Below are positions 1 to 11,900 of a DNA stretch of 64,000 bases, piece by piece. The first letter of the stretch is position 1. Every line of letters begins with the position of its first letter. Position numbers and translations under genes: made by a program. The notes beneath the pieces are model-generated. The model ran no database searches, had not been told where the DNA came from, and saw nothing but the letters and a program-made list of their open reading frames with translations. Source of the DNA: a bacterium (GTDB taxonomy: Bacteria; Zixibacteria; MSB-5A5; GN15; FEB-12); assembly GCA_016708025.1 (NCBI GenBank), contig JADJGQ010000004.1, positions 281,830-345,829 on the forward strand, given 5' to 3'.

Positions 1-530
1 ACGGACGGGTTTACGTTTTCTATGGTGGGCCACAGTTTAACGGCCAATGGGATATTCGCTTTGCCAATTGGGAGGACAGCATTTATCAAACGAACTTCGG
101 CATGGCAATAGCCGGATTGGGGGATTACAACGGCGACGGAGTTGACGACTTCGCATTCTCTGCGATGGGCAGCTCATCAAGAGGTGTAGTTCACATTTAC
201 TCTGGCACGGGTGTGCCAGTCGATGTTCCTGAAAATGATCACGACTCGAACGATAAGGGGATCAGTTTAGATCATAACTATCCTAATCCTTTCAACCATT
301 CAACCACGATCGACTTCAGTATTCCACGTCGCGGACATGTGAAGTTGACCATTACCAATGTTCTCGGGAGAGTTGTCTCTACACTGTTAGACGAATCTCT
401 ATCATCTGGAAAGCACTCCGTAGAATGGAACGCAGGGCCTGCCGGAAATGAATTTGCGTCGGGGGTGTACTATTGTCGTCTGGAATATGAGGGGAAAAGG
501 GTTGGACGGAAGATAGTCCTGCTGAAATAG
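1..530 (+). CDS. FG-GAP repeat protein with T9SS type A sorting domain (3' part)
   Basis: The reading frame is open from base 3 of the window, so the gene begins upstream. The visible part starts with an FG-GAP/integrin-alpha-like beta-propeller blade (G-D-Y-N-G-D-G-V-D-D at about 121-150, a calcium-loop-like motif). After a short linker it ends in a C-terminal sorting domain: N-Y-P-N-P-F-N, then an Ig-like strand pattern with V-L-G, W-N-A, G-V-Y-Y and final V-L-L-K. In FCB bacteria this domain targets proteins to the type IX secretion system and the cell surface. The family reading is firm; substrate and partner cannot be told from the fragment. The next feature downstream is the tRNA fragment at 622. 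Confidence 0.85.
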   Translation, partial: GRVYVFYGGPQFNGQWDIRFANWEDSIYQTNFGMAIAGLGDYNGDGVDDFAFSAMGSSSRGVVHIYSGTGVPVDVPENDHDSNDKGISLDHNYPNPFNHSTTIDFSIPRRGHVKLTITNVLGRVVSTLLDESLSSGKHSVEWNAGPAGNEFASGVYYCRLEYEGKRVGRKIVLLK

Positions 531-968
531 CCAACTCTATGAAAAGAGGGTACTTCTACACGAAGCAGTTGACAGGTTAATCTCACTCTGTCTGGTGCGC
601 TATTAAGCGGGCACCAAAAAATACCCCCGACAGGACTCGAACCTGTTACCCTCTGCTTAGAAGGCAGGGGCCGTATTTTCGGGTCTCCCCGAACATATTC
701 CCGTTGCAGGACAATAACTTACAGGGACCGCAAAAGCAGTATCCACGGAAAAGTCAGAGGCCCTATCGCAACGAAAAGCGGCACGGCCTCTGATCGTCAC
801 CACAGCGTTTCCGGTTGAGTACCTCTGAATGGTCGTGGATTTCATGAATGCAAACGTACCTAGAGCCTCTGCCGATTTCAACAAAAATCTCAACCTTGCC
901 CTAACTCTGCTATCGCCTTCAAATACCCGCGGAACGAATAAGATGAGAGCGCAGGTCATGAGGTCAGT
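531..968. other. Region without a recognisable gene apart from the tRNA fragment
   Basis: Between the T9SS protein and the small frame at 969 I see the tRNA-Arg 3' fragment (622-668) and no convincing coding sequence. Reading frames in 657-1047 on both strands lack ribosome sites and protein-like composition. Confidence 0.5.
622..668 (-). other. 3' half of a tRNA-Arg(UCU) gene, probable attachment-site scar
   Basis: On the minus strand these bases form an anticodon stem-loop CCTGC-CTTCTAA-GCAGA (anticodon TCT), a five-base variable loop, a perfect T arm (ACAGG-TTCGAGT-CCTGT) and the 3' acceptor strand CGGGGGT plus discriminator A. Upstream of the anticodon stem there is no D arm and no ACCCCCG partner for the acceptor strand, so the gene is truncated there. 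A 3' tRNA fragment running from the anticodon arm to the discriminator is the usual footprint of tyrosine-integrase insertion (attL/attR). It probably does not make tRNA. Confidence 0.7.
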
Positions 969-1166
969 ATGGCCAAGAATCGTGATCCGACAAAGGGTTG
1001 GACATTCGAGATCGTCGAAGTCGAGCGAGAACCAAATGATCAATTAGACCTCGAACAGTGGGTGGTTGAAATACTTCTCCGCAACTTTCTTGAGCAGCGG
1101 GGACAATTCAGAAAGGCACAGCCTGCATCTCCCGAATCACCACGAGAACAGACATCGAAAGACTAG
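969..1166 (+). CDS. Small hypothetical protein, 65 aa
   Basis: A 65-residue acidic protein rich in Glu, Leu and Val (W-T-F-E-I-V-E-V-E near residues 11-19, then an E-Q-W-V-V-E-I-L-L helix). Codon choice looks coding: G is frequent at first positions and amino acids are well mixed. The possible ribosome site GAGGT lies about six bases before the ATG and is weak. I do not recognise a family. It sits between a tRNA scar and a decayed conjugation ATPase, so it may be cargo of an integrated element. It could still be chance. Confidence 0.4.
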   Translation: MAKNRDPTKGWTFEIVEVEREPNDQLDLEQWVVEILLRNFLEQRGQFRKAQPASPESPREQTSKD

Positions 1167-1342
1167 GAAGCACCTGCTACCTGGGAGACGCATCTGAAAT
1201 GAATGTCATCATTGGAGCTTTTATTTGACTACCGCCTTCAGTAGTTTGACTATAGTCTCGAAGCATTCGTGGTCGCACGGTGCTTGCTGTTCAGGATAGA
1301 GCGCAGAACATGGACCGTATCATAAGCCAGGGAGTTGCTTGA

Positions 1343-2101
1343 ATGCTCACACTCTGCCTATTCCTTGTCGGTGCAATCGCCGTGAGTTGGTCGCTATTTT
1401 ACATGACCGGACACCTTCCTCTATTGTCAAAGCGAAAGCAGTTCCCCGATTGGATTCAACGATTTGTACCAGACATTGATATGGTCGACACACTGACGAT
1501 CGTCGGCGTTGTATTCGGTATTGCCGTACTCTTCAAAGTCGCACCTGACTTTGTCCGGATCGAGAAAGTAGAAGAAGTGCATTTGGACCGTTTCGAGGCG
1601 AAGCAGTGGTTGACTACCAAGCCGGGCTTCAGTGACAGCACGCTCACCCCTTTCTACGTTCGTGGTTTTATTGTCAATGATGGAGACAAGATTGGTATGA
1701 GCTACGCCGTGGACTTTTCAGTGCCAAGAGTAGGGGTTCGTGGTGGGGTACTCAGACCCTATTCGGCGTTTGTTACGGCAAGCAACAAGTCGCTCTTTCC
1801 TCAGCTTTCGTCACTGGACTGGTATCATGCCCATCCGATGGATGGGGTAAACATAGATTATGATGACTCATGTCCTCGAGTTGAGCTTCCGCCGATTATT
1901 CCGCAGGGCCAAATTGGTATCGCCCTCGGCCTGGCGAAGCAGAGCTCGCATCCGTGGTGCACAGATCGAATCATCAAGTCATTAGCGAAACCCCTTACCA
2001 TCCGCCTCCTGAAGTTTCGAAGGGGAGCGTCCTCATACGAAATTGTTGATAGTATGCAGGTAATGATTGATACGATTAAGTATCATGACGCGACGTTGTG
2101 A
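1343..2101 (+). CDS. Hypothetical membrane protein, 252 aa
   Basis: The ATG is preceded by AGGGAG at a spacing of about eight bases. Two hydrophobic helices are visible, at residues 2-22 and about 48-66, separated by a basic K-R-K segment. They are followed by a soluble domain of about 185 residues, rich in beta-type sequence, with no motif I recognise. The likely topology is an inner-membrane protein with a C-terminal soluble domain. It is flanked by the decayed conjugation-type ATPase on the opposite strand and lies inside the presumed integrated-element scar. Function unknown. Confidence 0.6.
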   Translation: MLTLCLFLVGAIAVSWSLFYMTGHLPLLSKRKQFPDWIQRFVPDIDMVDTLTIVGVVFGIAVLFKVAPDFVRIEKVEEVHLDRFEAKQWLTTKPGFSDSTLTPFYVRGFIVNDGDKIGMSYAVDFSVPRVGVRGGVLRPYSAFVTASNKSLFPQLSSLDWYHAHPMDGVNIDYDDSCPRVELPPIIPQGQIGIALGLAKQSSHPWCTDRIIKSLAKPLTIRLLKFRRGASSYEIVDSMQVMIDTIKYHDATL

Positions 2102-2166
2102 CTTCGGTAGGCTTGTTATCCTTTGAAAGACGTTTGTGTCCGCCACATTTACGATTCCACAGTTCG

Positions 2167-2880
2167 CTATTGACGGTGCATCCAGCTCTGCACCTTTGTT
2201 TCAACACTCTGTCTCGGTTGACAGTAACGTTGTCGCGTTCGTGCGATGATATATTCTCTGTTTGACACGTGCATGCACTTAAGCGCGGGGAGTGTCTCGG
2301 CGCTGAACGGGTCGGAGGTTGATCCGTTTACGGAGATTTTCATGTAGGTGTTGTATTTGGGGAGACCGAGCAAATCGTTCGAGTTGAATACCGGGTAAAA
2401 TTCTCTTGCCAGCATTTCCGCATCCTCGGAACCGCAAGTGAACGCGATGAGCGTTCCAACGTTTCCGAGTATCGCAGAAGCGAGTTGCGACGGCAACTGA
2501 GCGATGAATTGATTGGCCATCCCTGCGATGTTCAATCGGAACTTCCCGGCTTCGGACAGAATAGTGGGGAAGTCCTCGATTATGATCGTCTGCAAATGAT
2601 CCATGTAGAAGTCGAAACCTCTGGGTTTAAGTTCTTCCATCTTTGCCCTTCAAAGCGCAGCAAGATGTGACTGCATTGCCGTGACTGAACCCAGATATTT
2701 TGGTGTGTAATCCCATATTCCGTCTTTCGAGAATTTCATCAGTAGAATTCCAATAGTATCCAAGAGCTAAGGCAGGTCGAACTTCCGTTTGGTCTGACCG
2801 ATGATCTTTCCTATTGCCGGACAGGGCGGAAACTGCCCGGCCAAGCAGGGAGAAATGTCTTGACAGTCTGTGGGAAGATT
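2167..2880 (-). pseudogene. Decayed TraD/VirD4-HerA-like conjugation ATPase (C-terminal half)
   Basis: The translated minus strand aligns along its length with the C-terminal half of the intact ATPase at 53785-55062. Shared stretches include R-L-N-I-A-G-M-A-N-Q-F, S-A-I-L-G-N-V-G-T-L-I-A-F-T and P-F-S-A-E-T-L-P. Upstream, ISP...GQF, I-I-G-Q-T-K-R-K-F-D-L and a degraded I-G-I-L-L-M-K-F-S-K-D segment match the intact copy, but are interrupted by in-frame stops (at about 2766 and 2657). The Walker B D-E of the intact copy (Y-I-D-E-L-Q) is changed to M-D-H-L-Q. The Walker A half is absent. This is a dead remnant of a second mobile module, not a functional gene. Confidence 0.8.
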
Positions 2881-3389
2881 CAGTGTCTTGGAAGTGCTGC
2901 GCAATCGTCTCCATACACGGACACGCGTTTGTGTCTTGATCTGCGCGCCGGTGCCTTGCTCTCGCAATGTACTTAACCACACTCAAGTCGGCTTGCTCAC
3001 TGCAAATGCAAATTGAATCAGCGCACTTTCTAGCAACAGACGGTTTGAATGCCAATTTCAAGCCCTCACTCCTATACTCTGGACTCAATTACAATCAGTA
3101 GGAAAAGTACGCCAATTCGCCTGCAGTCCTGCTCCACATAGTGATTTAGATCCTTTACGGACAACTATGTTGCTGTCGATATATTATAGTTGTGTTGGGG
3201 TCATGTTAAGTACTCGAGATTGATTAATCTCTCGTGCCGAAAATATCACTTGACCGCGGTGCGCTTACAATCGATATTGTTGTCGATTATCTTAGTTCCG
3301 TGCTTCCCCGGCTTACAATCACTTGAACGGTTGAGTACTGCGGGGTCGGAGGGACTGCCTTTTCAAGCATGTATTGGGAGGTTGGGTTT
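2881..3389. other. Region without a recognisable gene
   Basis: About 500 bases upstream of the SBBP gene. Short frames occur on both strands but none has a ribosome site or family resemblance. It is AT-rich near 3170-3300, which would fit an upstream regulatory region for the secreted protein that follows. No clear promoter was identified. Confidence 0.4.
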
Positions 3390-5804
3390 GTGCTTGTCGA
3401 CGCGATCTTTCGTCGAATCATTGGCAGTGTAATAGTGTTGCTCGGTGTTACCGTGCTTACGGCTGGTTTATCGACTACTGTGAGGTCGACTGAGCCGTCA
3501 GTATCGGTGTCCTCAATTTCACCTACCTGTTTTATCCAAAATTGCGGCCAATGGCCGGATTCGATTCTCTTCCAAACCAAAGTCAACGGTGCAGTCGTCT
3601 GGTTTGGTCGATATAGGCTCTACTATCAACTGTTCAATCGCAATGAGGCAAAGGCAGATTCCGCCGATCAGTTCTTAACTCGACTTGTGTATGAAGAGCT
3701 TGTAGGTGCCAATCGGAATGCAGAAGTGGTTGGCGAGAATGAATCAAATTACTATTGCAATTACTTCCTGGGCAATGATTCTACCAAATGGACAACCGAT
3801 GTCCCGACTTTTTCGTCTATCAGATACTATGATATCTATCCCGGTATCGACCTCCGGTACTACTACCGAAATGGGCATTTGGAGTACGATTTTCTGCTGT
3901 CGCCGAATGCCGACCCTCTGGCGATTCAGATAAAGTATCAGGGAATTGATTCTCTCATTACCGGCGCCGACGGCGAATTGATAGTAGCGACTGACTGGGG
4001 GAAGATCATACAGCAGCCACCTTTCGTCTATGAAGCGTCGTCCGGCCAACTCGTAGGGTGTGAATATCGAATTGAAGGCAATTCTTTGGGATTCGCCGTT
4101 CAGCTAAGACTTGATGAACTGGCGATCGTGATAGATCCTGTCTTGCTTTTTTCCAGTTATCTTGGTGGCTCCGAAAACGATCAAGCCTATGATGTGGAAG
4201 TGGATGGACGCGGAAATGTGTATGTGGCAGGGCAAACCATGTCCAGTGATTTTCCGAACGTGGGATTTCCTATCACGATTGTGAATTGGGACATGTTCAT
4301 TACCAAACTCGAACCGCGAGGTCGGGATTTCATTTATTCTACATTCATCGGTGGTCAATACGACGAACATGCTTCGTCCATTAAGGTTCATACAAAAGGC
4401 GACTTGCTCGTCGGTGGGCAGACAAGTTCTTATGACATTCCTCTCTATAGGCCGGTTCAGACATCGCGAGATGGTCCTACCGAAGGTATATTACTTCGCA
4501 TAAACGATCGAGGTAACTTGATTCGGTTCTGCACCTACTTTGGTGGATCAGTTACCGACACTATTGCCGACGTGGGATTCGACAGTGTGGGTAACGCCTA
4601 TTTCTGCGGACATACCTGTTCTCCCGATCTGCCTTTGAAGAACGCATTCCACGATTTTACCGGACTTGAATGTGCATCTTTTTTGGTGAAAATGCCGCCA
4701 TTCGGTGACTCTCTGATTTCCTGTACTTATGTAGGTTCGAGTGCGTATCGTCTGAGAATGGCTGTGGACAAAATTGGCCAGGTGCATCTGGCAAGTATGA
4801 TTTGGGAGCAATACTATCCGATGTATCGGCCTTTTCAAGTGAGACATAATGTATCCGGCTCCGCTGACGGTGCGGTTACCAAGTTTGCCCCAGACCTAAA
4901 GAACTTGGTATTTAGTACTGTGCTAGCCGGTTCCTATGGAGGATACTTCAACGGAATCGCATTCGACCAAGAGGGTCGCGTCTATGCTGCTGGAGGTACA
5001 TCCTCGAATGATTACCCAGTTATCAACAGGCTCAAGAATATGTCCGGGAATTATGAGGGCGTGATCAGTATTCTCGATTCAAGCGGTCAGCATCTGTTGT
5101 TCAGCACTTTCTGGGGTGCAGGGCCATGGGCCGGGCTTGACGAAATCAGAGACGTGGCTGTGGATTCTCAAGGATACATTTATGCATTGGGCATAGTGAA
5201 CGACTGGGACTTCCCTTTGAAGAACGCATTCGATTCGCAAACAAATCATGCGGCGGAGGTGACCATCACTAAAATTGCCCCTCTCGGTCAAGAGATTGTG
5301 TACAGCAGTTTTCTGGGCGGAGCGGGCAGCGACGGGGCGGTTTCCGTTGCAGTCGATGATGCTGGCAACGCATACATAGCAGGTATTACTGGCTCGGGTG
5401 ACTTTGCGATGGTGAATCCCCTCGACAGCACCATTGCAGGTGGGGATTGGCCCTCGGATGCCTTTATTGCCATCGTGAGCGACGAATTGACTAATATTGA
5501 CGATCCGATTCAGCCGACCCTTCCTAGTACCTTTGTGCTCCACCAGAACTACCCAAACCCGTTCAATGGTGAGACTGTTATCGAGTTTGATCTGCCACGA
5601 ACAGCAGACATAGACTTATCAGTTTACAACGTGTTGGGGGAGAGGATATGTACGCTGGTGGACGGGACACGTAACGTCGGAACACATAGTATCCGTTGGG
5701 ATGGCACAGACGATGCCGGACAGTCCGTTGCGTCTGGAGTGTATTTCTGCCATCTGTCAACGGAAATGGTCTCTTTTAGGAGAAAAATGGTACTTCTCAA
5801 ATAA
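3390..5804 (+). CDS. Secreted SBBP-repeat beta-propeller protein with T9SS sorting domain
   Basis: About 804 residues. I prefer the GTG at 3390, preceded by GGGAGG with eight-base spacing; an in-frame ATG at 3369 has no ribosome site. The N-terminus is basic then hydrophobic (I-I-G-S-V-I-V-L-L-G-V), a signal peptide. Next comes the N-terminal domain common in SBBP proteins (N-C-G-Q-W-P-D-S-I-L-F-Q). About seven SBBP repeats follow (pattern F-S-S-Y-L-G-G...D...G-N-V-Y-V-A-G-x-T), which build a propeller. The protein ends in the same N-Y-P-N-P-F-N sorting domain as the gene at the window start, so it is predicted to be exported and anchored by type IX secretion. Ligand unknown. No frame breaks. 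Confidence 0.88.
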   Translation: MLVDAIFRRIIGSVIVLLGVTVLTAGLSTTVRSTEPSVSVSSISPTCFIQNCGQWPDSILFQTKVNGAVVWFGRYRLYYQLFNRNEAKADSADQFLTRLVYEELVGANRNAEVVGENESNYYCNYFLGNDSTKWTTDVPTFSSIRYYDIYPGIDLRYYYRNGHLEYDFLLSPNADPLAIQIKYQGIDSLITGADGELIVATDWGKIIQQPPFVYEASSGQLVGCEYRIEGNSLGFAVQLRLDELAIVIDPVLLFSSYLGGSENDQAYDVEVDGRGNVYVAGQTMSSDFPNVGFPITIVNWDMFITKLEPRGRDFIYSTFIGGQYDEHASSIKVHTKGDLLVGGQTSSYDIPLYRPVQTSRDGPTEGILLRINDRGNLIRFCTYFGGSVTDTIADVGFDSVGNAYFCGHTCSPDLPLKNAFHDFTGLECASFLVKMPPFGDSLISCTYVGSSAYRLRMAVDKIGQVHLASMIWEQYYPMYRPFQVRHNVSGSADGAVTKFAPDLKNLVFSTVLAGSYGGYFNGIAFDQEGRVYAAGGTSSNDYPVINRLKNMSGNYEGVISILDSSGQHLLFSTFWGAGPWAGLDEIRDVAVDSQGYIYALGIVNDWDFPLKNAFDSQTNHAAEVTITKIAPLGQEIVYSSFLGGAGSDGAVSVAVDDAGNAYIAGITGSGDFAMVNPLDSTIAGGDWPSDAFIAIVSDELTNIDDPIQPTLPSTFVLHQNYPNPFNGETVIEFDLPRTADIDLSVYNVLGERICTLVDGTRNVGTHSIRWDGTDDAGQSVASGVYFCHLSTEMVSFRRKMVLLK

Positions 5805-5916
5805 CACAGAGCGAAATACAAGTAAAGCTTTGGCAGACTTGTCCAACATAGACGGGTTCTTTTTTTGCTGAATTTGTGATTGACGAAAATTTCTGACACA
5901 AATAGCAGGGGTATGT

Positions 5917-8900
5917 ATGAAGTCGCAAGCGTCAACCTGGATATCGGTAGTGTTGCTGACGATTGGCTTGGCTATCGGTGCCTTCGGACAGGAAGTCAAG
6001 TATTCAATCGTCGGGACAGCGGCATCCATCAACTATGGAGCAACTTCGGCAAGTGAGTTTAAGTCAGTTTTTGACGCTGGTGCGGGAGCTACTCCGGCCG
6101 GCACGGTGGACAACTTTACCGGTCAACACAAGGAGTCATTTCCACTCTGCGCTCTTTCAGGAAGGGGAGGAATCGGCATTTCGTTAGCGTTGGACTATGA
6201 CGGGAATGTATCACGAATTGCGAAGGAAGAGAATCGTCTGGCACAGGCCTCTCCATTTGGCCTTGGCTTTTCGATGGGGATTCCTTCAATACTATCCGAT
6301 CAAAGGGGAACGACGGACATCTCAGATGATTTCTATTTCCTTATTGAGAATAATAATAAGATACCTCTGACGCCGCTTGATGATTCATCGTACATTCTAC
6401 AAGATGCCAGACCTTGGGTCATCGTCAGACATCACGGCAATGTACATGGCATCACTCAGGTTATTGGCTGGACGATAAAACTTCCGGATGCTTCGCTATT
6501 ACGCTTCGGTGACTATACTACCGCAAGTTCTACCTGGAATGCGACAAGAAATATTCTCTTTTACGGGAACTATGTCGGCACCGGGATCACTCCATCAGAC
6601 GAACCTTATGCATTTCAGTGGGACCTCAAAACAGTTTCCGATGTGGAGAGCAAAAATGTACTGACATTTAGTTACCTTCAGGAGCGAGCTCACCTTCGAG
6701 TGAACAATAACGGTGTCTCCGACACTTCAATACATAGGTATACTCAGGCATCTTACGTTGAATACATTGGGGCCCCAGATGGCGCAGGATTGTTATTTCT
6801 CTATTCGTCCCCCAGGAGCGATGTTCAATCCTTTTACGGTTCCAATAACTACGAATTCTATCACAAGAAGCATTTAGCAGAAATCCGCGTGTTGAGCGCT
6901 TCAGAAGTGGTTTCATCGCGTCTTAAATTCGATTTTGGGTATTTGAATCCGGAGCGCGGATCAGCCTTAAAGAAATTGCTTCTTACCGGCATAACACAGC
7001 AGTCTGGCGACGCCACACAGAATATGCCAGCAATCAGATTCGAGTATGTTACCGATTCAGCTTCTTCTGTCATTGGCTCTATTCGTCGCATCTACTACCC
7101 GAGCGGTAGCTTCAAGAGCATCCACTATTCAGCACTGCACGAAAGTGAGAACTACAGTCAACTGGACATGCAAGTCGTAGATTCGGCACATTATGACTTT
7201 GGAACGCAGGGAGATCTCAGCAGCATTTTCGTGAGCGACAATCAGTTTCTGCAAAGAGATCTCTATGGTGCTCGCCCTGTACTTTATGGCCGCTGGGATG
7301 GTTACTGGCATATCGACTCGATGCCATGGTCTGTCAACATGTTACAGGGCTCCATACCGGCTGTTTCGCCGGACGGTTGGTTTGCGTTCTGCCCTGCGGA
7401 CAGCAACAGGATAATCCTGAAGCGATGGATGGATGGCTACTGGCGAGATGAAACGGTGGTTGATACTATTTGGCCACGAGTAGACCGTGTAGGCACGACA
7501 AATGTTCCAGTCATTGTGCCAGGCAAGAATAGCTTTCTGTACCTGACGGGAAGTTGGGATGACCATTATAACCACCGACATTTGCAGACGGCACATTACT
7601 TTAGATGGGATGGAAGAGTGTGGAAAAGGGTCTGGGTGGGGAGTGGGTATTTTATTCCAGAAGATGGGTACGAATTTGACAGTGATCGATTTATCCTCAG
7701 AACGGAGTCTTTTTCTGACGTTTCATATGTCTTGGGCGGGTACAACTACTCTTTACAGCAGCTCGTGACCGATACAGTGGACGTTGAGGATGGACCAATG
7801 GCATTCGATCCGGGGCCTACTCATGCTTCTGGTTCTTCTTACTTTGCATTTGGAAACGTCGATTCACTCTACATTGCGGACTGGTCTGGCACCTCCTGGG
7901 CATTACAGACTTTGGCGCCATACCCTGATAGCACGACACTGCAAAATGTATCGGCCACTGCGAATGGAATAGCCTATTCATTTGTGGAAAGAGGGTTTGA
8001 CTATCCTTTACATTACTATTCAGGATTCGCCTCTACTGACGGAACGACCTGGGTTATGAAGAGTCTTCCGGACCAAGGGACAAGTGAAACGAAGCTGTTC
8101 TCCGGGAGTAACCACTACCTGTATCAGCAATTGTCTCCAGGTGGCGCCAAGATATTCGAGTGGCGCGACACCGGTTGGGCGATTGACGATACAGTTCCTG
8201 TACTTCCGGATCATGCACGACCATTTGCAAATGGAGAAATGTACAGCATTGCCTATCCGCGTGAAGTGTACTCTTCCAATTATGTCAAACGATATGCTGG
8301 CAATGGCGCATGGGACGACACATATTGGTTCAGCCAAGATGTGGCCGAAATTGGAGCCACTGATGATTATATCGTGTATGCCCAAGATCCCGATATTTGG
8401 CTCCGAAGTTACAAATCTTACTACAAAGGCACCAGCGCCATAACTCGCAAGATAGACACGCTGCAGTTAAGTGGGAGTGTGTGTTATAGCACTCCGGCGC
8501 GACGCGCACAATTCTATTGCCTTCCAGACAATTTCTATAGAGAGATGCGATACATCAAAGATATTGATCCTGGTCTCGGCCAAACCTGCCAACCATGGAA
8601 AGATGTCTTCGCCCATAAACTGGTAGACACGCTGTTTAATGGCAAACCGGAGGCCATGGTAGTCAGTGAAGTAAGAAGCTACAGGTATATCGGGGACCCG
8701 AACCCGGTGAGGCAGCAGTACAACTATTATGCAGGACTCCTGGATGCCTCCGCTCGCAACATGAATTTTGGGAAAGTGCGAGTGACGCTGCCTTATGACG
8801 GCACCTATCCGGAAGCATACACCTATCACTATTATTACAACGATATTGATTCAGCGCGTTTTATTGATCCGGGAGTCTGGTCTAAAATTCCGCGCAACAT

Positions 8901-11900
8901 GCTCAATCTGGCGGACGCCAGTCGATTCGGAGTTGACAACGGAGGGTACTCGCTGGACGGCGTAGAATACCTTAGCCATGCCTTTACAGTGGGTGACTCA
9001 GAAGCGAGGTGCCAGGATACCAGCATCTCATATTTCTCAGTGGTAAGACCTTTCGACACACTACCTGATGTAGAACGAATGGTGGTTGACTCGACTCATG
9101 CGATCCAGGATAGTCTACCTAGCGATATGCGGTTTCATTATGACTCATTCAGTGGCCAAATCACTGCGACCTGGAGGCGATATGTGCCAGCGGGAACTTG
9201 GCTGATCGATTCCATACAATACGGAATTCATGGCGGAGATTCCGCAGTTTTCAAGTCGGACAATGCGCTTTCGACGGTTATCAGCCGTAAATCATACTTG
9301 AGGGCCGTGGACAGCTCGTACACCTTACTCAATAGAGACAGTACGACGTGGTTGAAGAATGGTAGCTGGCGGCCAAACGAAAGCTTCGTTTGGCGAGATC
9401 CGAACACCGGTTCCGGGATTTCCACTGGCTCTTACCCGACTAGTGGAGCATTTGATGAGTATGGCAATGTTATATGCCGAGTCAGTACTGACGGAACTTA
9501 TGAGGCATCGAAATACGCGGCCAACGGGACATATGCAACGACGACAGTATTAAACGCTCGACCAGAAGAATTCGTTGTACAGGACTTCGAACAGCCTTCT
9601 AACTGGGACAACTGGTCGATTGGTACTGGAGCGTACGCTTATTTCGTAGGCGACACCGTTGTTCACTCAGGCTACAAGGCTTTCAAAATACTGGACAACC
9701 CTTCCACAATTGAAAAGAATTGGGGACCATCCCGGATCATTTCGAGGGCCGATCTGACTGACAGCATGTACTTTTTTTCAGGTTGGGCCAAGGCAAATCA
9801 CGCTGTCTTGGTGTTCTGCTTTTGCATGGATGATGCTGGCCAGACCTGCTCCGGTGGCTATAAGTACCTTACCTTCGACAGTGCCAAATTCGGTGGTGGT
9901 CAGTGGACAAGAATTGAAGGATTGTTTGACTTACATGATCAGATGGCGCCGGGGAGCACCTGCTTCACAAAGCTAAGATTCCAGGTCGTGCTTGCGGATG
10001 ATGGTTCTGCTGTGACAGGAGACTATGCTGTCTTTGATGATCTTCGATTCCATCCGTACAGGGCGAGCGTGTCAACTAAGTGGATTGACTTGGACAGTGG
10101 CTTATGCATGGTAGCTGCCGGCTCAGACAATCTTCCTGCGACCACTAACCTTGACCGGTTTGGCAGAACGAAGGAGGCATTGGATGCTCGGGGAAAGAAG
10201 TTGTCTGCTTTTGAGTATAGCAACACGATCTGGCGTGATTCCATCGAGCTCAAGGTGGAGCAACACTATCCTGAGACTGGAAGAAAAGACACGACGATAT
10301 TTATGGATAGCGCACAGACGATTGCATGGAGCGTTCACGCCGAAGAGGGTTACGCCGACAGACGGATTCAGGCAGCCTTACTGCATAACGGTACAGTGAT
10401 ACGTAACTTTACTTGTCTGACGGACTGCTATCAGAATGCCACAGGCACGTTAACTGTACTGCCGGGCGATGCGCTGAGAATCATTGTCGATGTGGAGTCA
10501 AATGGTAATATGCGGTCGCCAGACCCCGACTGGGATCTGGTCGTAGCACTCTCATATTTTCGACCGTACTACGACCCTGATTCACCGGAATACGTGCGTA
10601 CATATACCTTTGGCGAAAGTAAAGATACCTTGAGTAGTGTGTCTTTCTACGATCCGTGGGGAAGATTACTGCAGGCACGTGTTCGAGATTCGATTAATTC
10701 GCAGGAGCGTACAACAGTCTCCGGGATATCTACAGTAAATGCAAGAGGGCAGACGGTAAAATCGTTCAAAGCCTACCATGACCTTATTGCACCGAGTGCA
10801 TTGGATGATTATTCGCCGTTCGAAGAGGCAGTCACTGAAGTGCGCCACTTCTACAGCGATACGGCAAATGAGGGACCCAATTGTGAAGGGTATCCATATG
10901 TCGAGTCAGCATACAGCAAGCGTACCAGGTCACGCGTCGACAGCTTAGGGAGAGCAGGTGCAACACTGCAGATTGCATCGACTCGCCCAACAAAGATTCT
11001 ATATGGTGTTGACGGTTCAACTGCCGACACTCTGCGTAGTTTCAGTCGCACAATTGATCCCGACAGCGTGGTATCTGAAGGGATTGCAGACCATTGGGGT
11101 CGCTACGAATTGAAACGCCAACGCTTTGAAGACTCGCTAGGCAATGAACAGTGGATATCTGTGTCCACAGAACGAGATCTACCAACACGACTGTCAGTAA
11201 CGAAGTTCAACACGGGGGCATCTATTGTCTCGCTGGATTCAAGTCACCAGAACGCTATTGGTCAGAATGACTGGACCTGGAAGGTTGACTACGGCCAAAT
11301 TCGTATGCTATACGACAGGTCGGGCAATCTGCGCTTCATGCAGAATGACAAGCGACTTGCCGAGCACAAAGCAGTCTATTTCAAGTACGATAAGTTGGGA
11401 AGAAAAGTGGAAGAGGGCTTGGTCTCGGACACCCTTTTCAGCCAGTCGAAAGCCGATGACCCAAATGCCCCAAGTAGTCAATCTACCGTTGCCTACCGGT
11501 GGTTCTACGATTACTACAAGCGGGGAACAGGCGCCGCAATAGTGGCCCCCGGCAGGCTGGTGAGGGTTGAGAGTGGTGATACTCTCTACTATCGCAACTA
11601 CAGATTCTTCCCAAACGAGAACTACGATGAAGAAGTTGTAAAACTACCACAGGGTGCAGTTGGCAAGAAAAAGATCATCCGGCATTTCTACCATCCGGAC
11701 GGAAATATCCGGAAGTTGGTGGTCTATACGGACTCTGCGTCTTCAACGTCGTGGAGAGCATTCAATTACACCTATGATGCGCTGGGGAGACTTCAGTCCA
11801 TTCGGAAGGCGTCGCTGCTTGACGGGTTGCCTAGTGAGGATACGCTCACCTATGTAACCTACAACTACAACCCTGACGGTTCATTTCGCCAGGTAGTCTT

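Noticed and set aside
657..1047. Overlapping frames on both strands next to the tRNA fragment
   Set aside because: No ribosome sites, unusual composition, and one runs into the tRNA sequence.
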